Source: Sclerotinia nivalis
Lineage: Eukaryota > Ascomycota > Leotiomycetes > Helotiales > Sclerotiniaceae
Assembly (NCBI GenBank): GCA_029531795.1
Contig: JAPEIS010000004.1
Coordinates: forward strand, 496,001 to 560,000
Direction of reading: 5' to 3'
DNA length: 64,000 nucleotides
Part shown: positions 12,901 through 25,490 of the stretch, piece by piece
How positions within the stretch are numbered: the first letter of the stretch is position 1
How the letters are laid out: the number at the start of each line of letters is the position of its first letter
Position numbers and translations under genes: made by a program
The notes under the pieces: model-generated
Databases searched by the model: none
What the model saw: the letters and a program-made list of their open reading frames with translations, nothing else
Told to the model about the DNA's origin: nothing

Positions 12901-13198
12901 AATCGGGATCTAATCCTATAATGAGAGAAGATTTATATGCAACAGTCTGTCTCCGCTGGGCATCTTGTATAAGTTCTTTCTTGGTTTGTGCGCTCATATC
13001 CTCCTCGGCATCGTCTGGGCGGGAATAGTCGACATAATCTTCGTCATTCCGCTTGGGACAGAACCAATGCGCACCGGCAGGGAAGCTCTTCAGTTCTCTA
13101 ACAAAATTAGTCAGTTGATTCCCAAACATAACCATATCTCGTGGTACAAACCCATTGAGCCCATGGAGCTCGTCCATGATATCCGCTTCATCAGGCAT
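6903..13198 (-). CDS. SEN1: Sen1-type superfamily 1 RNA/DNA helicase
   Basis: Four exons in order of translation: 13198-12783, 12735-9067, 9016-7216 and 7139-6903. Introns are 12736-12782 (47 nt, branch GCTAAC), 9017-9066 and 7140-7215. The product is about 2040 aa. Residues ~1-1000 are the helical Sen1 N-terminal region, followed by an acidic patch (DEDSDDDDDD). The helicase core has Walker A GPPGSGKT (about 1362-1369, split by intron 2), APSNAAVDE (about 1417), DEAAQ (about 1596-1600), GDPEQLPPT (about 1621), a QYRMHPEIS motif, DAFQGRE and a NVGLTRAK motif VI. The last exon gives a basic tail ending KPPKRK. Sen1 resolves R-loops and terminates RNA polymerase II transcription of non-coding RNAs in the nucleus. 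Intact motifs suggest an active enzyme. An alternative upstream start is possible but not needed. Confidence 0.95.
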
Positions 13199-14328
13199 AG
13201 TTGCAGATATCCTATAAGACGCGCATGCGATTCAAAGAGGGATGTTTAAGAGCCAAGGTATATGTAGATAGGTTGTTATAAATAATATTAGGAGTAAGTT
13301 TTCGAAAGGTAAAAGTTGGAAGGTTCTGAAATTCTTAGCAGCCGGAGTAAGAAGGTGGTCCAGTTGACTTTGAAATCGTTAAAGAAAGTGAATACGAAGC
13401 GCAAATTCTGGCATCAGAAGTTGACCATAAGAGTTTTGGAAGTGATATGTGATAGGATTTTTTAATCAGATTTTGAGAACATGTACACAATTGGAAATGA
13501 TATCATGTATCGCATGTAAGAAAAGCAAAAAATTGAGGCAAGGGCAGATAGAGAGCACATTGATGGACGCGCATCGCGTAGGACAAGGATAGGCTAAAAC
13601 CATTTCACGTGGTTACTTAAATTGATTTTTTGGACAGCCTCGCGATTCAACATGCAAGGCTACCTATTTATTTACCTATTTATTTACCTATTTATTTATT
13701 ACCTTGGGCGTGTTCACTCCTTTATGAACTGTATACACATCTTGTTAACATCCCCAACGTCTAAAAGTATTATTATTATGAATTTAGATATTCTCATTTT
13801 TCTTGTCCAAATCGCAAATGAAGTTAGTATAACTATTTCAATAGTACGATCTATAGTTTTCATGGGACAAGCCACGCGATAATCATCAAAATATATCAAT
13901 GAAAAATAGATTATACTTCGCTGTCTATATTGAAGCTCTGTGCACTTATTTGATTTGCAATGGCTATATACAAATGGACCACTGATCCTACCACCACTGC
14001 TGAGCATACACCATCAGAAGTGAAGATCTAGAACTATCTTCCAAAACAACATGCCCTCGCCAGCAAAAATGAAGAAGAAGCAGAAACAAAATAAGATAAT
14101 ATAGCCTAATGCCTTTTCATGTCATTCATAACGCCCATAACACCAATGCAAAAGAAAACCAAATGTAGAACACAAAAGTCGTAGATCGCCCCTGCAGATC
14201 ATTATGCTTAATATCTCCTGTATCAACAAAAGAAAAGAAAAATGTATGGTACAGTTCTTCGCAGCCTCCCAGATTGGAAATGAATGAAAATGATGTTCGG
14301 GTATCATTATGGAATGTCTTCGTTCCTC
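13199..14328. other. Intergenic region between SEN1 and the P4-ATPase
   Basis: No gene seen. It contains the SEN1 promoter side and the P4-ATPase 3' side. A short tandem repeat (unit near CCTATTTATTTA) lies at 13662-13700. Confidence 0.5.
13662..13700. repeat. Tandem CCTATTTATTTA repeat
   Basis: About three copies of a 12-bp T/A-rich unit ending in TTTATTTATT, read directly. Probably a slippage-generated minisatellite. Confidence 0.8.
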
Positions 14329-17300
14329 CTACTTCTTAGCCGTCGCATATGATTGACTTGATTCTAATCGGGTTAAGAGAGCTGCTGAAGTAAAGTCCTT
14401 ACTAGCCTCAAAACTTGGTCTAACTCGATCACACGACGTTCGTAATCTATCGAAGGAAGGTCGTGGTCTCTCTACGGAGACTCGAGGACCGAGTTGATCC
14501 ATCGAAGCTCTATGTCGTGTAAAGTCGGTTCCATCGCTACCGTTTTGACTTCGAGGATTATGCGTCGTGTTCGTTGGAGCAACTGAAGGGGGGTAAATGG
14601 GTCGTTGGTCTTCATCAATGCTCGGGTAGTGGATGTGCTTACTCGGCTTCGTAATCTCAGAGGAAGATGCCGATGAACCATCCTTGGACATTTCATCCAT
14701 ATGCTCATCGGGTTTATCAAGATAATCAAATTTCCCTTGACGGACTTGCTCGCGAATAATGTCGACATCGTATGGGAAGTAAACCTTCTGCACAGCCTTG
14801 ACGGCGAAGCGCGGTAAAAGGGCGATAACTACAGAAAGACATGTGACTGCCCAGAAGCTGGCTTGAGAGAAGATTTGAGCGGCGGCTTTGTAAAAATAGT
14901 CTGAGGAAGTGAAAGATGAATAGACTCCAGTCCAAAACCATACCAAGAGAATACTTATAGTGACAAGAAGGACCATGAGCCAATCCCATCGGTAGGTATT
15001 GATCAGGATGTATACGTTGATAGCGACGACGGCCGCAGGTGCTACGTAAACTCCAAATCGCTCTCGGTCATCAATGTTTTGGCCACCTGAAGTGACAAAG
15101 GTGCCATCCTTGAACAAGCAATATGCCATGAAGAAAATTATGACTGATTGGTACAAACCATCAGCCATGTAAAGCCTAATTTAATTAGTCGTGCATACTT
15201 TAGAAACGGTTTCATTATACTTACCAGAACTTCCTCTGAGTCCATTCCTTTCGCTCAATGCCCCGTCTGTAGAGCTGGGGAACCGCCAGAGAAACCTTGT
15301 CCGAAACATCTTGATCCAAAACACCCATGAAGATGACGGGAACAGATGTAAAAGCCAAGTTGAACAAAAGAATGTAAGTGTAATCGTAGAGGTAAGTCAT
15401 GTCGAAGTTCGCGAAAATCTGGTACCAAAAAATCGTGAAAGTCCATACAACGTTCTTGTAAAAGAAATTGGCAATTGTTTCCCCCAATCTGCGATAAGAC
15501 CATCTTCCATGGACCAGCACAAGTCGCTGTAAGAATCGGAATTGTCCAATAGCATAATCCGAGGACATCACAGCTTGTCTTCCTTCTTCACCAGCAATAC
15601 CAACTCCAACATCTGCCTCTTGAATCATGGCAACATCGTTTGCGCCATCACCAATAGACAAAGTCATGACATCCAGACCACCTTTAACCATCGCCACAAC
15701 AGCAGCCTTTTGAGCAGGACTGACTCGACAACAAAGAACCGATTTGCATTCTTTACATAAGAGAAGGAATTTTTGTCGCAATGTATCGTCTAATACAAGT
15801 TTGAGAGAATCTCCGTCAATGACAATAGCATGTGTTGGTGCCGGTGGCTCGTGGTTCTTCTTGGCGGCTTTGAGCTCCGCATCAGAGCCCGTCAGGTTGA
15901 AAGCTGCCAAGTGCTTGTCCAGCTCGGCTTCCGCAGTAGCTACCTGTTCGTCCTCGATCTTGAACACAATAAGCTCCATGTCGTTATTGAGTAAGTTGCA
16001 AGAAAATCCGATATTGATGGCGGTCTCGACCTTGTCACCAGTGAGAACCCAGAGCTTGATACCAGCTTCGGCTAAAAGTGCAATGGTATCTGGTACTCCC
16101 TCTTGCAAACGATCCTCAATAGCTGTGCCCCCAAGCAGTGTGAGATCGCGCTCAATCATGTCAGATACCGCTTCCAACTTATCTTCACGGTCTTGAATGG
16201 CTGCAGCCGCAACCTCGTGCTTGCGGTTCCAGTCTTGATACTCTTGCTCACTAAGCTCTCTTTGCGCGATGCAAAGAGTACGTAAACCTTCTCTTGCAAA
16301 CATCTCCAAATGTTCCGCTGTAGTACGACGTAACTCTGGTTGCTCTCCTCGCTTTAAGCGAGAATATATTATGCTGTCTGCACCTTTACAGAAGAGTATG
16401 ATTTTGTTGTCTGGCATACGGATGATGGCACTCATTCTCTTTCTTGTTGAATTGAATTCGAGTTGGTTCAGAACTCTATACTCTATATCTTGGCCTTGGA
16501 TGTTTAATAGGATGCCGTTTGGGGAATTTCCAAGAACAGTGAAACCGACATCACGGGCAGTAGCAACCAACGCTGATTCATCGGGTGACTGAGCTCTGAA
16601 TTCGATCTTAGGCGGGTCTCCTGGAGTGGTTTCTGAAATAACCGAGTGGCAAAGAGCGAGTGCTAACATGAATTGATAATTGGCGTCTTGTTGCTCTTTC
16701 CCACTTTCACCAGAGAGATCGTTGATGAAGTCAGGAGCAATGAAAGTCAGGTCGTCATCGTGAAGATAAGGATTGTCATGAAGTTTTCTGACGTCAACCA
16801 GCATTTTAGCTCGTGCTGCTGCAATCTGCTGTTTAGCTCTTGCCCCCTCCTTTTCTACATCAATACCTTGACGTTTCTGCATGCCAGCCTGGGCTTCAGT
16901 GTATGCTTCTCCGTAGGGAACCCCGTTGATGCTGGCCTTTTTGAACTCCATGACGTTTTGCGTTAATGTCCCTGTTTTGTCGGAAAATATATACTCAATT
17001 TGTCCCAAATCATCAGAGATATTCCACGATTTAGGCGTGCAAGGATAATCAAGTTTCTCGTAGTACATTTCGCTGTCGCTGTAAATGAAGAACGCCTGGC
17101 ACGTCTTGATGATTTCAATTGTGATGTACAATGAAATTGGTACCAAATTCTGGAAGAGAATGAGAGCAGCCCAGAAGGTGATGAAACCATCAAGGGCTGG
17201 GGATCCACCAATAGAACCGAATTCAAACAAATCAATGGTATTATTTCCCTGTCCCCAGATAATACCTTCAACGAGACCAGACGCGAAACAGATGGTGAAC

Positions 17301-18861
17301 AGAAGAATGAAATTGTAAACGACATTCCAATTGAGTTCACGGGCGATGCGTGAGCGCTTACTCGGAGTGATTCCAGAGTTCAACATGATCTTGGTATCAA
17401 AACCCGTAAATACGACAACTCCAAGAATCCAATCTGTGTTCCTAAGATTACATCCACGGAGGAGCAAGTTGTTGATTGAAATCGGCTCAACCATCTCTTC
17501 GCCTGGTCCATCCTTTCCGCTGTGTTGCGTCCAGCGAGCTACAGCACTGTATTGATAAAGATTTGGGTGCGGTGCCTCACTGTCTATGGTGAACTCCGTT
17601 CGTTCACAGTCGCGCGCGTGTTTAATGCTTCGACCACTGCGAAGAGCGTGTCGCACCTTCAAGTTCGTCTCTCCATCCAGATTTTTCGTCTCAACGTAGC
17701 AAGCCCCATCAGGATCAGAGGTGGATAAAATCACGATATCTGCGGGAATTTGATCGTCGTTGTAGATACGGACGAAATCTCCAACTTGTACATTCTTCCA
17801 ATAATCCTGATGAAACCTGGGCTTCCCAGTTACTGCATTGTTGCGATTGATCAAACTTCCAAAATTCTTCTCTGCTGGAGGACTCTCGCTAGCATCGTAT
17901 GAAAAAGCCGTGTTCGGGCGGTCTGGGACATCAAGCCCGCCGTCTCGGGGAAGGGGTGAAGGTACTGGTGTCATTTGAATATCATCTCGCGCAGCCCTTG
18001 ACTCGAAGGACGGTCTAGGTTCCTCCACATCCATAGCACGTTGGGCATACGCCTCCCCGGGTAACTTTTTGTCCTTCCTTACTTTCTTGAGAGTTTTGAC
18101 CACCCAACGCGAAGTAGCCTTTTTGATTCTCCTCCATAGTGAAATGTCGTCACCACTAACGTTTACGTTGTTCCATTCAACGAGGCGATGAACAGGCGAA
18201 TTGTTGAGTTCATTGTCGAGAATGGTTCTGCGATAATCTTCGATTCCATCTTTGATGGCTGTAATCGTGACAATAACAATCAAGGGAACAGCATTGAGAC
18301 CTGGATTAGATGCACCAAAGATACTAAAGATCTACACGAATCAGCCTCACATACGCAGCCTACAAGATCTGGACTTACGGTGAGAATGATCAGAAACAAG
18401 AAATACACGTTCGCGATGTTGTGGAATTGAAACCATATATTCTTCGGTATGAAACTCAAAGGAGTGTATTTTGCAGTTCTAATTTTGTTCCGTTTGTAAT
18501 GCACCAAAGGGTGACCCGAGTCGTCGATCGCGTCTGATGGTAATGGAAGGTTAAAGAAAACCTTTCTAGGTCCTTGACCGTCGTTATCATCCTCATCCGC
18601 CTGCTCCTCTGCAGCCTCGTTAGGCCGTTCTTCTTCTATCCTGCCGAGATCCGTTCCCATTGAACTTGCGCCGACAGAGTCTCTCTTCTCACTGCTTTGC
18701 GATTTACGCGGATGCAGTCGGCCCATTATAGACGTCCTCTTTTTATCACCATTTCCCGGCGCTACTCTTTGTGTAGCCCATCTCATTCGCCTCGTCACTG
18801 GCTCAGGTGCATCCTCCTCGGGTTCTGCGTACATGTCAACGTCCGGCATGATTGCGATCAT
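14329..18861 (-). CDS. DNF1: P4-type phospholipid flippase (Dnf1/Dnf2 family)
   Basis: Exons are 18861-18379, 18331-15225 and 15175-14329. Introns are 18332-18378 (47 nt) and 15176-15224 (49 nt). The product is about 1478 aa from the first in-frame ATG at 18861; a second ATG is at 18849. P4-ATPase marks are FFNLPLP near the N-terminus, DGETNLK (about 380), PISLYITIE in TM4, the phosphorylation motif DKTGTLT (about 612), QSPDESALV in the nucleotide domain, and GDGANDVAMI before the C-terminal TM bundle. The tail carries Arg/Ser repeats ending near FTSAALLTRLESS, typical of fungal Dnf1/Dnf2 (DnfA) proteins rather than Drs2 or Neo1. It would flip phosphatidylcholine/ethanolamine inward at the plasma membrane or endosomes with a Cdc50/Lem3 partner. 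The Dnf1 versus Dnf2 symbol is not resolvable. Confidence 0.93.
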
Positions 18862-21811
18862 TTGTGATTGGGGCGGAAGCCCAGTGTGAGGCAAGAGCCC
18901 GCAGGCAAGGTGAATATGCCCGCCAGTGTTCGAATGAAATCAGATGCTAGAATATATTCCCTGAAAGGACAAGATGATTAAAACGATTGAGACTCGACTA
19001 GAACTTTCGACAGATGCGAAATTAATCGATGAGCAATGGTAAGAAGTATCGTTGTAATAAAAGGTCCACACAAGTAGAAGGTCTGGTACTTTTAGAATGG
19101 TCGCTTATGACAACTAAATTTGGCACCGGAAGAGTCGGCCAGGAGGTCGCGAAGAGGCGGTAGTTTTTGAATATCTGACCCCCCTTGCAAGGTTGGATAG
19201 AATGAACAATTGAAAAAGATTGTACGTAACCAAATTCCTCATAGGAATATAATCGAATTGAAGGTATCGTGATGTTTCAAAGAGACTATTGGGAAATTGT
19301 TGATGTTGAGGAGGGGAAGAGAAAGGAAGGGTCGGAGTTTATGTTTATGGTTTTGAGTTGAGTTTGAGCAAGTGAATGAGAAAGTTCCGTGTAAGAGGGG
19401 AGTTCGTAAATGCTTATTGAGCAACAGGTAAAAAAAGATTAGCAGCAAAGAAAACGCCACTTGAAACCCGTTCGAATTCGGAGAACGGATATAATAGATA
19501 TTAGATATAAATGCAGACTGAGGTATGAAGCAGTCAGTGCCTAGGTAGTATATGGACTAGAATTTTTCATACATTTATATCACGTATCTGGGATGTCTTC
19601 CAAAACTCGAGAGTCAAAGGGGATTTACGGTGGGTTGAATAGAATAGTAGATTGGAATTGAGGGATGATTCGAAATGCCTTGGCTTGAAAAGTACCTCGG
19701 AGGGGAAATACGAAAGAAAGAAAGGATTATCGTAGAATAAATGATTGGACTTGTCCTTTGGGATTAAGAGAGCAAGGGAGTACCCGAATATTGTAGATAC
19801 AATATCTCTCTCGAGGTACTTAGCAGTGCCGCAAGGTAGGTTCCATAGGTAGGTGAATACTCCTGGAAGTAAACTTAGGTCCGTAATAACTAACTTGTAC
19901 TGGGTTGGATTGTAGGGGACTGGTAAATGGTCAGTCACTCATGCCTGTGCCGCCATACAATTTTTGAAGATGGCTGAAATGAATTTCCGAATATCCTAAG
20001 GAGGGTTAGGAGGGAGGATTAGGTGGGTGGTTAGGATTTACATTTACACCAATCAATTTCAGAAACCGAGTTCAGGGGTTAACCTTCGATATCAACAAAC
20101 TGTAGACTGTAGGTCTCGAAAGGAGTAGTTGTCCACATAATAATAGTAAGTGAGGTGAGGTGAGGCGTGAGATCTTACTTTCTTACGGAAAACTTACTGT
20201 ACTGACTGTACTGACTGGGCTTTGTCATAATCTTTTGGAACTTTTTGGAGTATCACTGCATACATGGCCGCATATTTATCTAGATATTTTGAATGAATGC
20301 TACATGATTAGATTCGGAGTTTACTCGAGGATCGTATAGGTAGGTAGTATTTATTTTCATGGGGTACCTCCAATTCATCCGATTTGTAACCTACTGAAAA
20401 AGAAATGATATTTGTATAGAACAAACAGACAAACAGACAAACGGACAAAACAGATAAAACAGAGATAAATACCAAGAAGACCAAGAAAAAAAAGTTAGAA
20501 ATTGATATATTGGGCAGGAAACATTTCAAAAAATGGTTGGGGCTTTGGAGTCGAGTTAGAAACTCGGTCAAACAAAGAAAGGATTTTGGGAAAGGGAGAT
20601 TTCGGAGAAAAGCCTCAGCGGATATAATATTCTGACCGTGAACGTGAATGGCTGGAGTTGGAAGTTTCAGCAGGATTTCACACTCGCTTTACCTGTATCA
20701 TCACAGCACTTTATTTGCATCAAGGGGAAAGAGTATAAATTGCATTACTTTGATAAAAGTTATGTATAACTTCTAATTTACCTACATCGTCAATCTGCAA
20801 TTTAATTGATTTGATCTGTTTTTAAAATGCTGGGCTGGGCTGGATATTTGAATTTCATCCTAAACTCCGTGGCTCCGTGGATCTAACCGAGTTGGATAAA
20901 GCCTTACGTTGATCACCTCACCTCATTCATCCCTTTTTAACTACCTGGTACCTATCCGAAACCAGCTTTCAATAGGGATCCGGAGTTTAAAAGAAGCAAG
21001 CTCTCCTTATGTATGTAGGTAAATTGTGAAGAAAGTACCTAAGTACTCTGTACGCGATAGTAAAACTGCAAGGACCAAATCTAATCTTGATAGAGGGGTT
21101 ATCATCAACAATATCAGTAATGGCAACACCATAAACTTCTCATCTCGTTTCTCTAATCTATCTTCGAGGCGAAGTTAATTATGTACTGCTTCCCTGGGTA
21201 ATATCAGCGTGCGTAATATTTCAAGGTCATTCTTAAAGTCCAACGCGAGGCTTAGACTGCTTAGAAGAATGGCCAGTATCCGCACCGGGCTATCGAAGTG
21301 TTTGGACGTTTGACATCTGCAACAAATTGGAGCTAGATGGATGTGCAGGGACTTGCTGAATTGGGTGGTGAAGCAGGGGACGAATTTGATGATGGGGGAG
21401 TGGTAGTATGAGAATTTGATGGTGGACTGGTACTGTAGAATGATATATTCTGAAATTGATATCGTGATGGAAAAGATAGTCAAATCCTTCTGATCTTTTT
21501 CGCCCAGGAACTTGCGAAAGTACAGGTGACTAAGTCGTAAAATGGTTTCATCTAGATTGAATGGCTGTTGATCGCAATGCCGCCGCGCCCCGCGAGCGCT
21601 TACATAATACTGAAAATAGACACAAGTGAATGTGAAAATCGACATCCCGTGATGTTCGTGTCTGCAAGCATTATCTATTACGCGACAGACGCGACTTTCG
21701 GATTTCGATATCTACGGAACGAGAACTGATATGCACTTTTAAGAAGAAGGTTCTATGCATTAAATACAAACAAGTCTTGCTACATCTGCTATACCCTTGA
21801 ACGTTCCAGAC
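18862..21811. other. Long intergenic region, divergent promoters
   Basis: Nearly 3 kb separates two divergent genes, the P4-ATPase (-) and the Nse6-like candidate (+). Short open frames (longest 156 codons at 21175-21645 on the minus strand) lack domains, look random and have no good splice partners. It contains a small AAACAGACAAACAGACAAACGGAC run near 20422-20450 and GAGGT runs near 20150. No RNA gene recognised. Confidence 0.5.
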
Positions 21812-23787
21812 ATGTCTTCATCAAAGAGTAATGGAAATATCCGCCAATTTTTCAAGCCGATGCAACAGGCTTCATCTACCCCTCCTACCAAAACCCCACG
21901 CAATAATAGCCAGATAGCATCTGAATCTCCACTTTCAACCAGCCCACAATCATCGGGCCTAGACTTAAATACTGCTACGGAACCTATGTCTTCCCAACAA
22001 TCTTCCTCTTCTTTGTCAGAACCACCGACAAGCATTCCGCAATCCTCCTCAAACATTTCAAATGGCGTTGTCCCAGGCTCAGATGATGAAGATGAGGATG
22101 GCTTTTCTGACAGTTCTTTGGAAGATCTTGATGTTATATTCAAAACAAATCGCACAGCTTCAGCTACTACCCCTTCCTCTGCGCCAGCTCCAGCGACTCC
22201 CAGAGCGTCTAGATCTAGAAAACCTCCCATCTCGACTGCTAAGCTTTCTCCATTGGCCCTTAGAACCACACACTACAAATTCGACTTGAAACATCTCATG
22301 GGAAGTGCATCTGCCGACGCAGCACTCGAAGCAAAAGAAAGAAGGTTAGAAGAAATAGCTCAGGAAGATACCGAAATGGAAGATGACGAGCCCACCGCGT
22401 TCAAGGATGACATACATGGCAATATTCTACGAAAGCTGAATGAAGAGAAGGAAGACGGTGGGGGAAAGGAAGTCCAAAAGGTTTTGAATGTTGTTAAGAG
22501 AACAGAAGATATGAATGTTGGCAATCGATGGTACTTTTTTGAAACCAAAGAATTTCCTGCGCTCAAGAGACAGCCATTTCCAACTCCTTCACTGCCACAG
22601 AATTGGAAGAATGATCTTTTTGAACCTCAAACTAGACACCAAACATTCGTGTCAGGGTTTGCGGAGAATATGGTTACATATGGAAAGAAGTTGCCCGATG
22701 AGATCATCCAATGGATTCTCGATGACTTCTGTATGGAAGAACAAAATGACCTTCAAAATTCTTACTTCTCCCTTCTGAGAATATCAGGGAGACAAGTTCA
22801 TGGCCTTGTCACTACAGAGGTTATTAAGAAGATGTTCAGGTCTCTTGGTGCCACAACTACAGCAATTAACCCATCTGAAAAAATAAAACCACGTCAAGAG
22901 ATTGCTGATGCATATTCACATCAACCCTGGTCGAAAGTTCGAGCTTTGATTGGTCTCATAAATCTAATAGCCAGGCCTCTCCAAGAAGCATCCAGACTAG
23001 AAGTTATATGTATACTTTTAAGGCTATGCATCGATCCAGTCTTACTAGAAAGGGTAGACCTCTTATCATTAGTACAGAAAGCACTCCACAGCCTTTGTCT
23101 TTACATGGACCCAGACTCCTGGGAACAATCCGTGAGCCACCTCCTCCATTTCACCCCAGCTTAAAACGTAAACTAACCTCACAACAGTCCCAAACAATCT
23201 GCGCCACCCTGTTCAACACCGTCGAACTTTCCTCCCTCCGCCTCCGCATAATTAATTCCATCCCCCCCACCCGCTCTTCCCGCCTCCACGAACTCCGTCG
23301 CCGTCTAGCCCTAACATTCTACTTCTCCTCCCTCTCAAAATCCCTCCACCCACCCCAAAAAATAATTTCCATCCCCGCCCTAACTCTCCGCCTCAAAGAA
23401 CCCCCGTTCCACATACAGCCAAACACTGATTACCACGAGTTTGCTGCCCTAATTCTCCTGCTAGACGTCGCAATCGACGATGGACGACCCGAAGATTTGG
23501 ATCTTTCAGACGAAGATGTAGAGAAACAGTTTAATAAAGATGTAGATGAGTTGACTAATAGACTTACTACTTTTGATATTAAGGCCTCAGGTGCACAGCA
23601 TTCTTCGAGGATGGAAGCAAAGGAAAACCTAAGTTTGGTGGAGAGGAGAATCGAACATACGGTTCGAACTAGATCGAAGCCAAAAAATATGTTTTATGAA
23701 GAGACGAAGAAATTCTATGAGAGACGGCTGGAGGCTCTAGGAGGGATGCAAAAGAGCATGTCCAACTTTGTGAAGAAAGCAAATTAA
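21812..23787 (+). CDS. Candidate Nse6/SLF2-like (CANIN-domain) Smc5-6 cofactor
   Basis: Exons 21812-23131 and 23188-23787, with intron 23132-23187 (GTGAGC...CAG, branch ACTAAC), give 639 aa. The ATG at 21812 is preferred because the frame only opens further upstream from a TTG. The N-terminus NIRQFFKP resembles a degenerate PCNA-binding PIP box. Residues ~15-150 are Ser/Pro-rich and acidic (SDDEDEDG). From about residue 270 to the end the protein is helical, with LPDEIIQWILDDFC and leucine-rich segments reminiscent of HEAT-like repeats. The C-terminus is charged and possibly coiled coil. The helical region recalls the CANIN domain of metazoan SLF2 and fungal Nse6, which load or regulate Smc5-6 at damaged DNA. 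That assignment is from memory of family shape, not a search. An unrelated nuclear repair or replication protein is possible. Confidence 0.75.
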
Positions 23788-24027
23788 ACAGATACCGCGC
23801 CCAAAATATAGCAGAGTCATGGCTGAAAAAAGCCTTTAGTGATTTGTATATTCTCAAGATCAAACATATTGTATGCAATCTTCATAATGATATTGATGTT
23901 AATGTATCATACACGCTCTACCGACAAATCCTGCAATATTGTATAATTGGAATGTGCAAAGCTCCTTTCATACCCCCTTTCCACTCTTTAGACTCTCAAA
24001 ACACAACGCTCTTCATCCATCAAGCAA

Positions 24028-24950
24028 CTAATCGTAGAATTTCCGGTTGACATTAGGTCCAAATAATGTGGTTCGAACAGAGGGTAATGCGTTGTCTTGG
24101 AGTAACTTCAGACGCTCCTCAAAAGTATTGTTGATATCGATCTTGCCTCCACCGCCAATAATGGACAAACCACCAGCACTGTCCAGAAGTTAGCTTACGC
24201 ACCCCTTCATACCATAAGACTAAACCTACGATTCCTCCGGCAAAGGATTCTTCTCATCTATACTCGCCACAATATCCTTCTTCGTCTTCTCCTTGTACTC
24301 TTTCTGCGCATCCTCAATCGCCTTCTTAATAACATCATAATCCTGTTTTCTCCCCCTAACCTGTAACTTCCCCTCATTCAACGCATACATTCCCTCCAAC
24401 AAAAGGTTCTTCAATATCTCCGTATATTTACCCTTATCCTGCGTAGCCTCCTTCAATCTACCCTGCGCCTGTTCGAAAATACCATCGAGGAGCTCTTGAC
24501 GTGCAGAAAGGACCTTGAGACGAGTCTTATTTGCGACAGTCGACTGAGTGATTTGCTGGGACATACGTGCGGTTTTGAATTTCTTCTCGTATTGGGTATC
24601 GATAGCGGAAGTTTCTTGACGGACTAGCTTAGATTTTTCAATAGCAAATTCCTGTTTGAGGATGTTAGGAGGAGTGGGAGGTGGTTGGTGTTTGGTGGTG
24701 GAGACGTATCATTTGCTTTGAGTTCGATTTCGCGGCCTTTTTCCATGGCTTCTTGTTTGATGAATGCAGTCATCTTCTTCAGCTCCTGTTTTCACATTGT
24801 ATTAATGGCGAATTTGGGCATGAAACCCCAGGGAAGGTGGAAGCTGTACCTGCGACACCTAGATATATAACGTTAGCATAGCACCTTGAGACTGATGTAA
24901 TTGTTGGAGATAGTTTTACTTACCTGGTCGTCCGACAAAGCGTGCGACAT
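24028..24950 (-). CDS. VMA4: V-type proton ATPase subunit E
   Basis: Five exons: 24950-24924 (MSHALSDDQ), a 9-nt exon 24858-24850 (VSQ), 24785-24710, 24653-24230 and 24178-24028. The total is 228 aa, the usual size for fungal subunit E. Introns 1, 2 and 4 are GT-AG (24859-24923, 24786-24849, 24179-24229). Intron 3 (24654-24709) has no usable GT donor. Only an AT...AC splice keeps both the frame and the conserved KA-x-E-EFAIEK length in the coiled coil. The protein has the long N-terminal helix of the peripheral stalk, then the conserved QQITQST...KTRLKVLSARQELL region and a C-terminal globular domain ending NVNRKFYD. Subunit E forms the peripheral stalk with subunit G in the V1 sector on the vacuolar membrane. 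It is divergent from the NIPA gene. Confidence 0.95.
24654..24709 (-). other. VMA4: Putative AT-AC intron in VMA4
   Basis: On the coding strand the intron would start ATACGT and end CTCAAAC, 56 nt long, with a CTAAC branch site about 11 nt before the 3' end. Splicing joins AAT-G to AG-GAA and gives KANEEFAIEK, matching the length of the conserved KADEEFAIEK in other fungi. There is no in-frame GT donor in this exon. A GC-AG reading (donor after AAA) would delete three residues of the helix. The donor does not match the U12 consensus ATATCCTT, so this would be a U2-type AT-AC intron. Confidence 0.65.
24850..24858 (-). other. VMA4: 9-nt micro-exon of VMA4
   Basis: GTGTCGCAG (VSQ) lies between an acceptor ATCTAG and a donor GTACAG. 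It supplies the three residues between DDQ and ELKKM that subunit E homologues have at this position (for example a short V-x-x-EL linker). All flanking exons are in phase 0, so skipping would not break the frame. Confidence 0.75.
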
Positions 24951-25490
24951 GATGGGCGATTGGTATGTGTATAGCTACGAGAAAAGGTTGTCTGAATTCA
25001 AAAGATGTTGAAGAAGTTCGTTGGAATCGTTGGAGCTTCGAGAGCAACAGCAAGGTTGGGGATTGACAACCTGGGATAGCTCCAAGGTACAAGAAGCGAT
25101 AAGGGAAGCGACGACCGATTAATGATCATGTGATTATGTGGCGTTTACGCATTTCGATGTTTTGAACGGTGAGGAATGTTTCTTGACTCGTTGGAAATAC
25201 GTCTTCTCTTTCATCTGAAACTCACTGTTCGCACTGTCATATTTGCAGTATTATATTTGGTATGAATCATTGATTGGGATTCTTGGAGCAATTCACACGA
25301 CTCAGGATATCGACTTTGCGATTGTATACCTCTACCGAGACATCGCATATGACTTAATATTGACCGCGAGTTGGAACAATCACCTTACACAACAAGTTTC
25401 TTTCAAAACAAACTATTACACCATATAGTCTCTTTCTCAGACAGAGAGCTATACCATATTATACCAAATGAAGCCTTGCAATATATCGTG
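24951..25490. promoter_or_regulatory. Divergent promoter region VMA4 / NIPA gene
   Basis: This 540-bp interval between two divergent start codons must hold both promoters. I found no gene or clear named motif in it. Confidence 0.5.

Noticed and set aside
21175..21645. 156-codon minus-strand frame upstream of the Nse6-like gene
   Set aside because: No domain or helix pattern and random composition.
24654..24718. GC-AG version of VMA4 intron 3
   Set aside because: It keeps the frame but deletes three residues from the conserved stalk helix; the AT-AC version preserves the family length.
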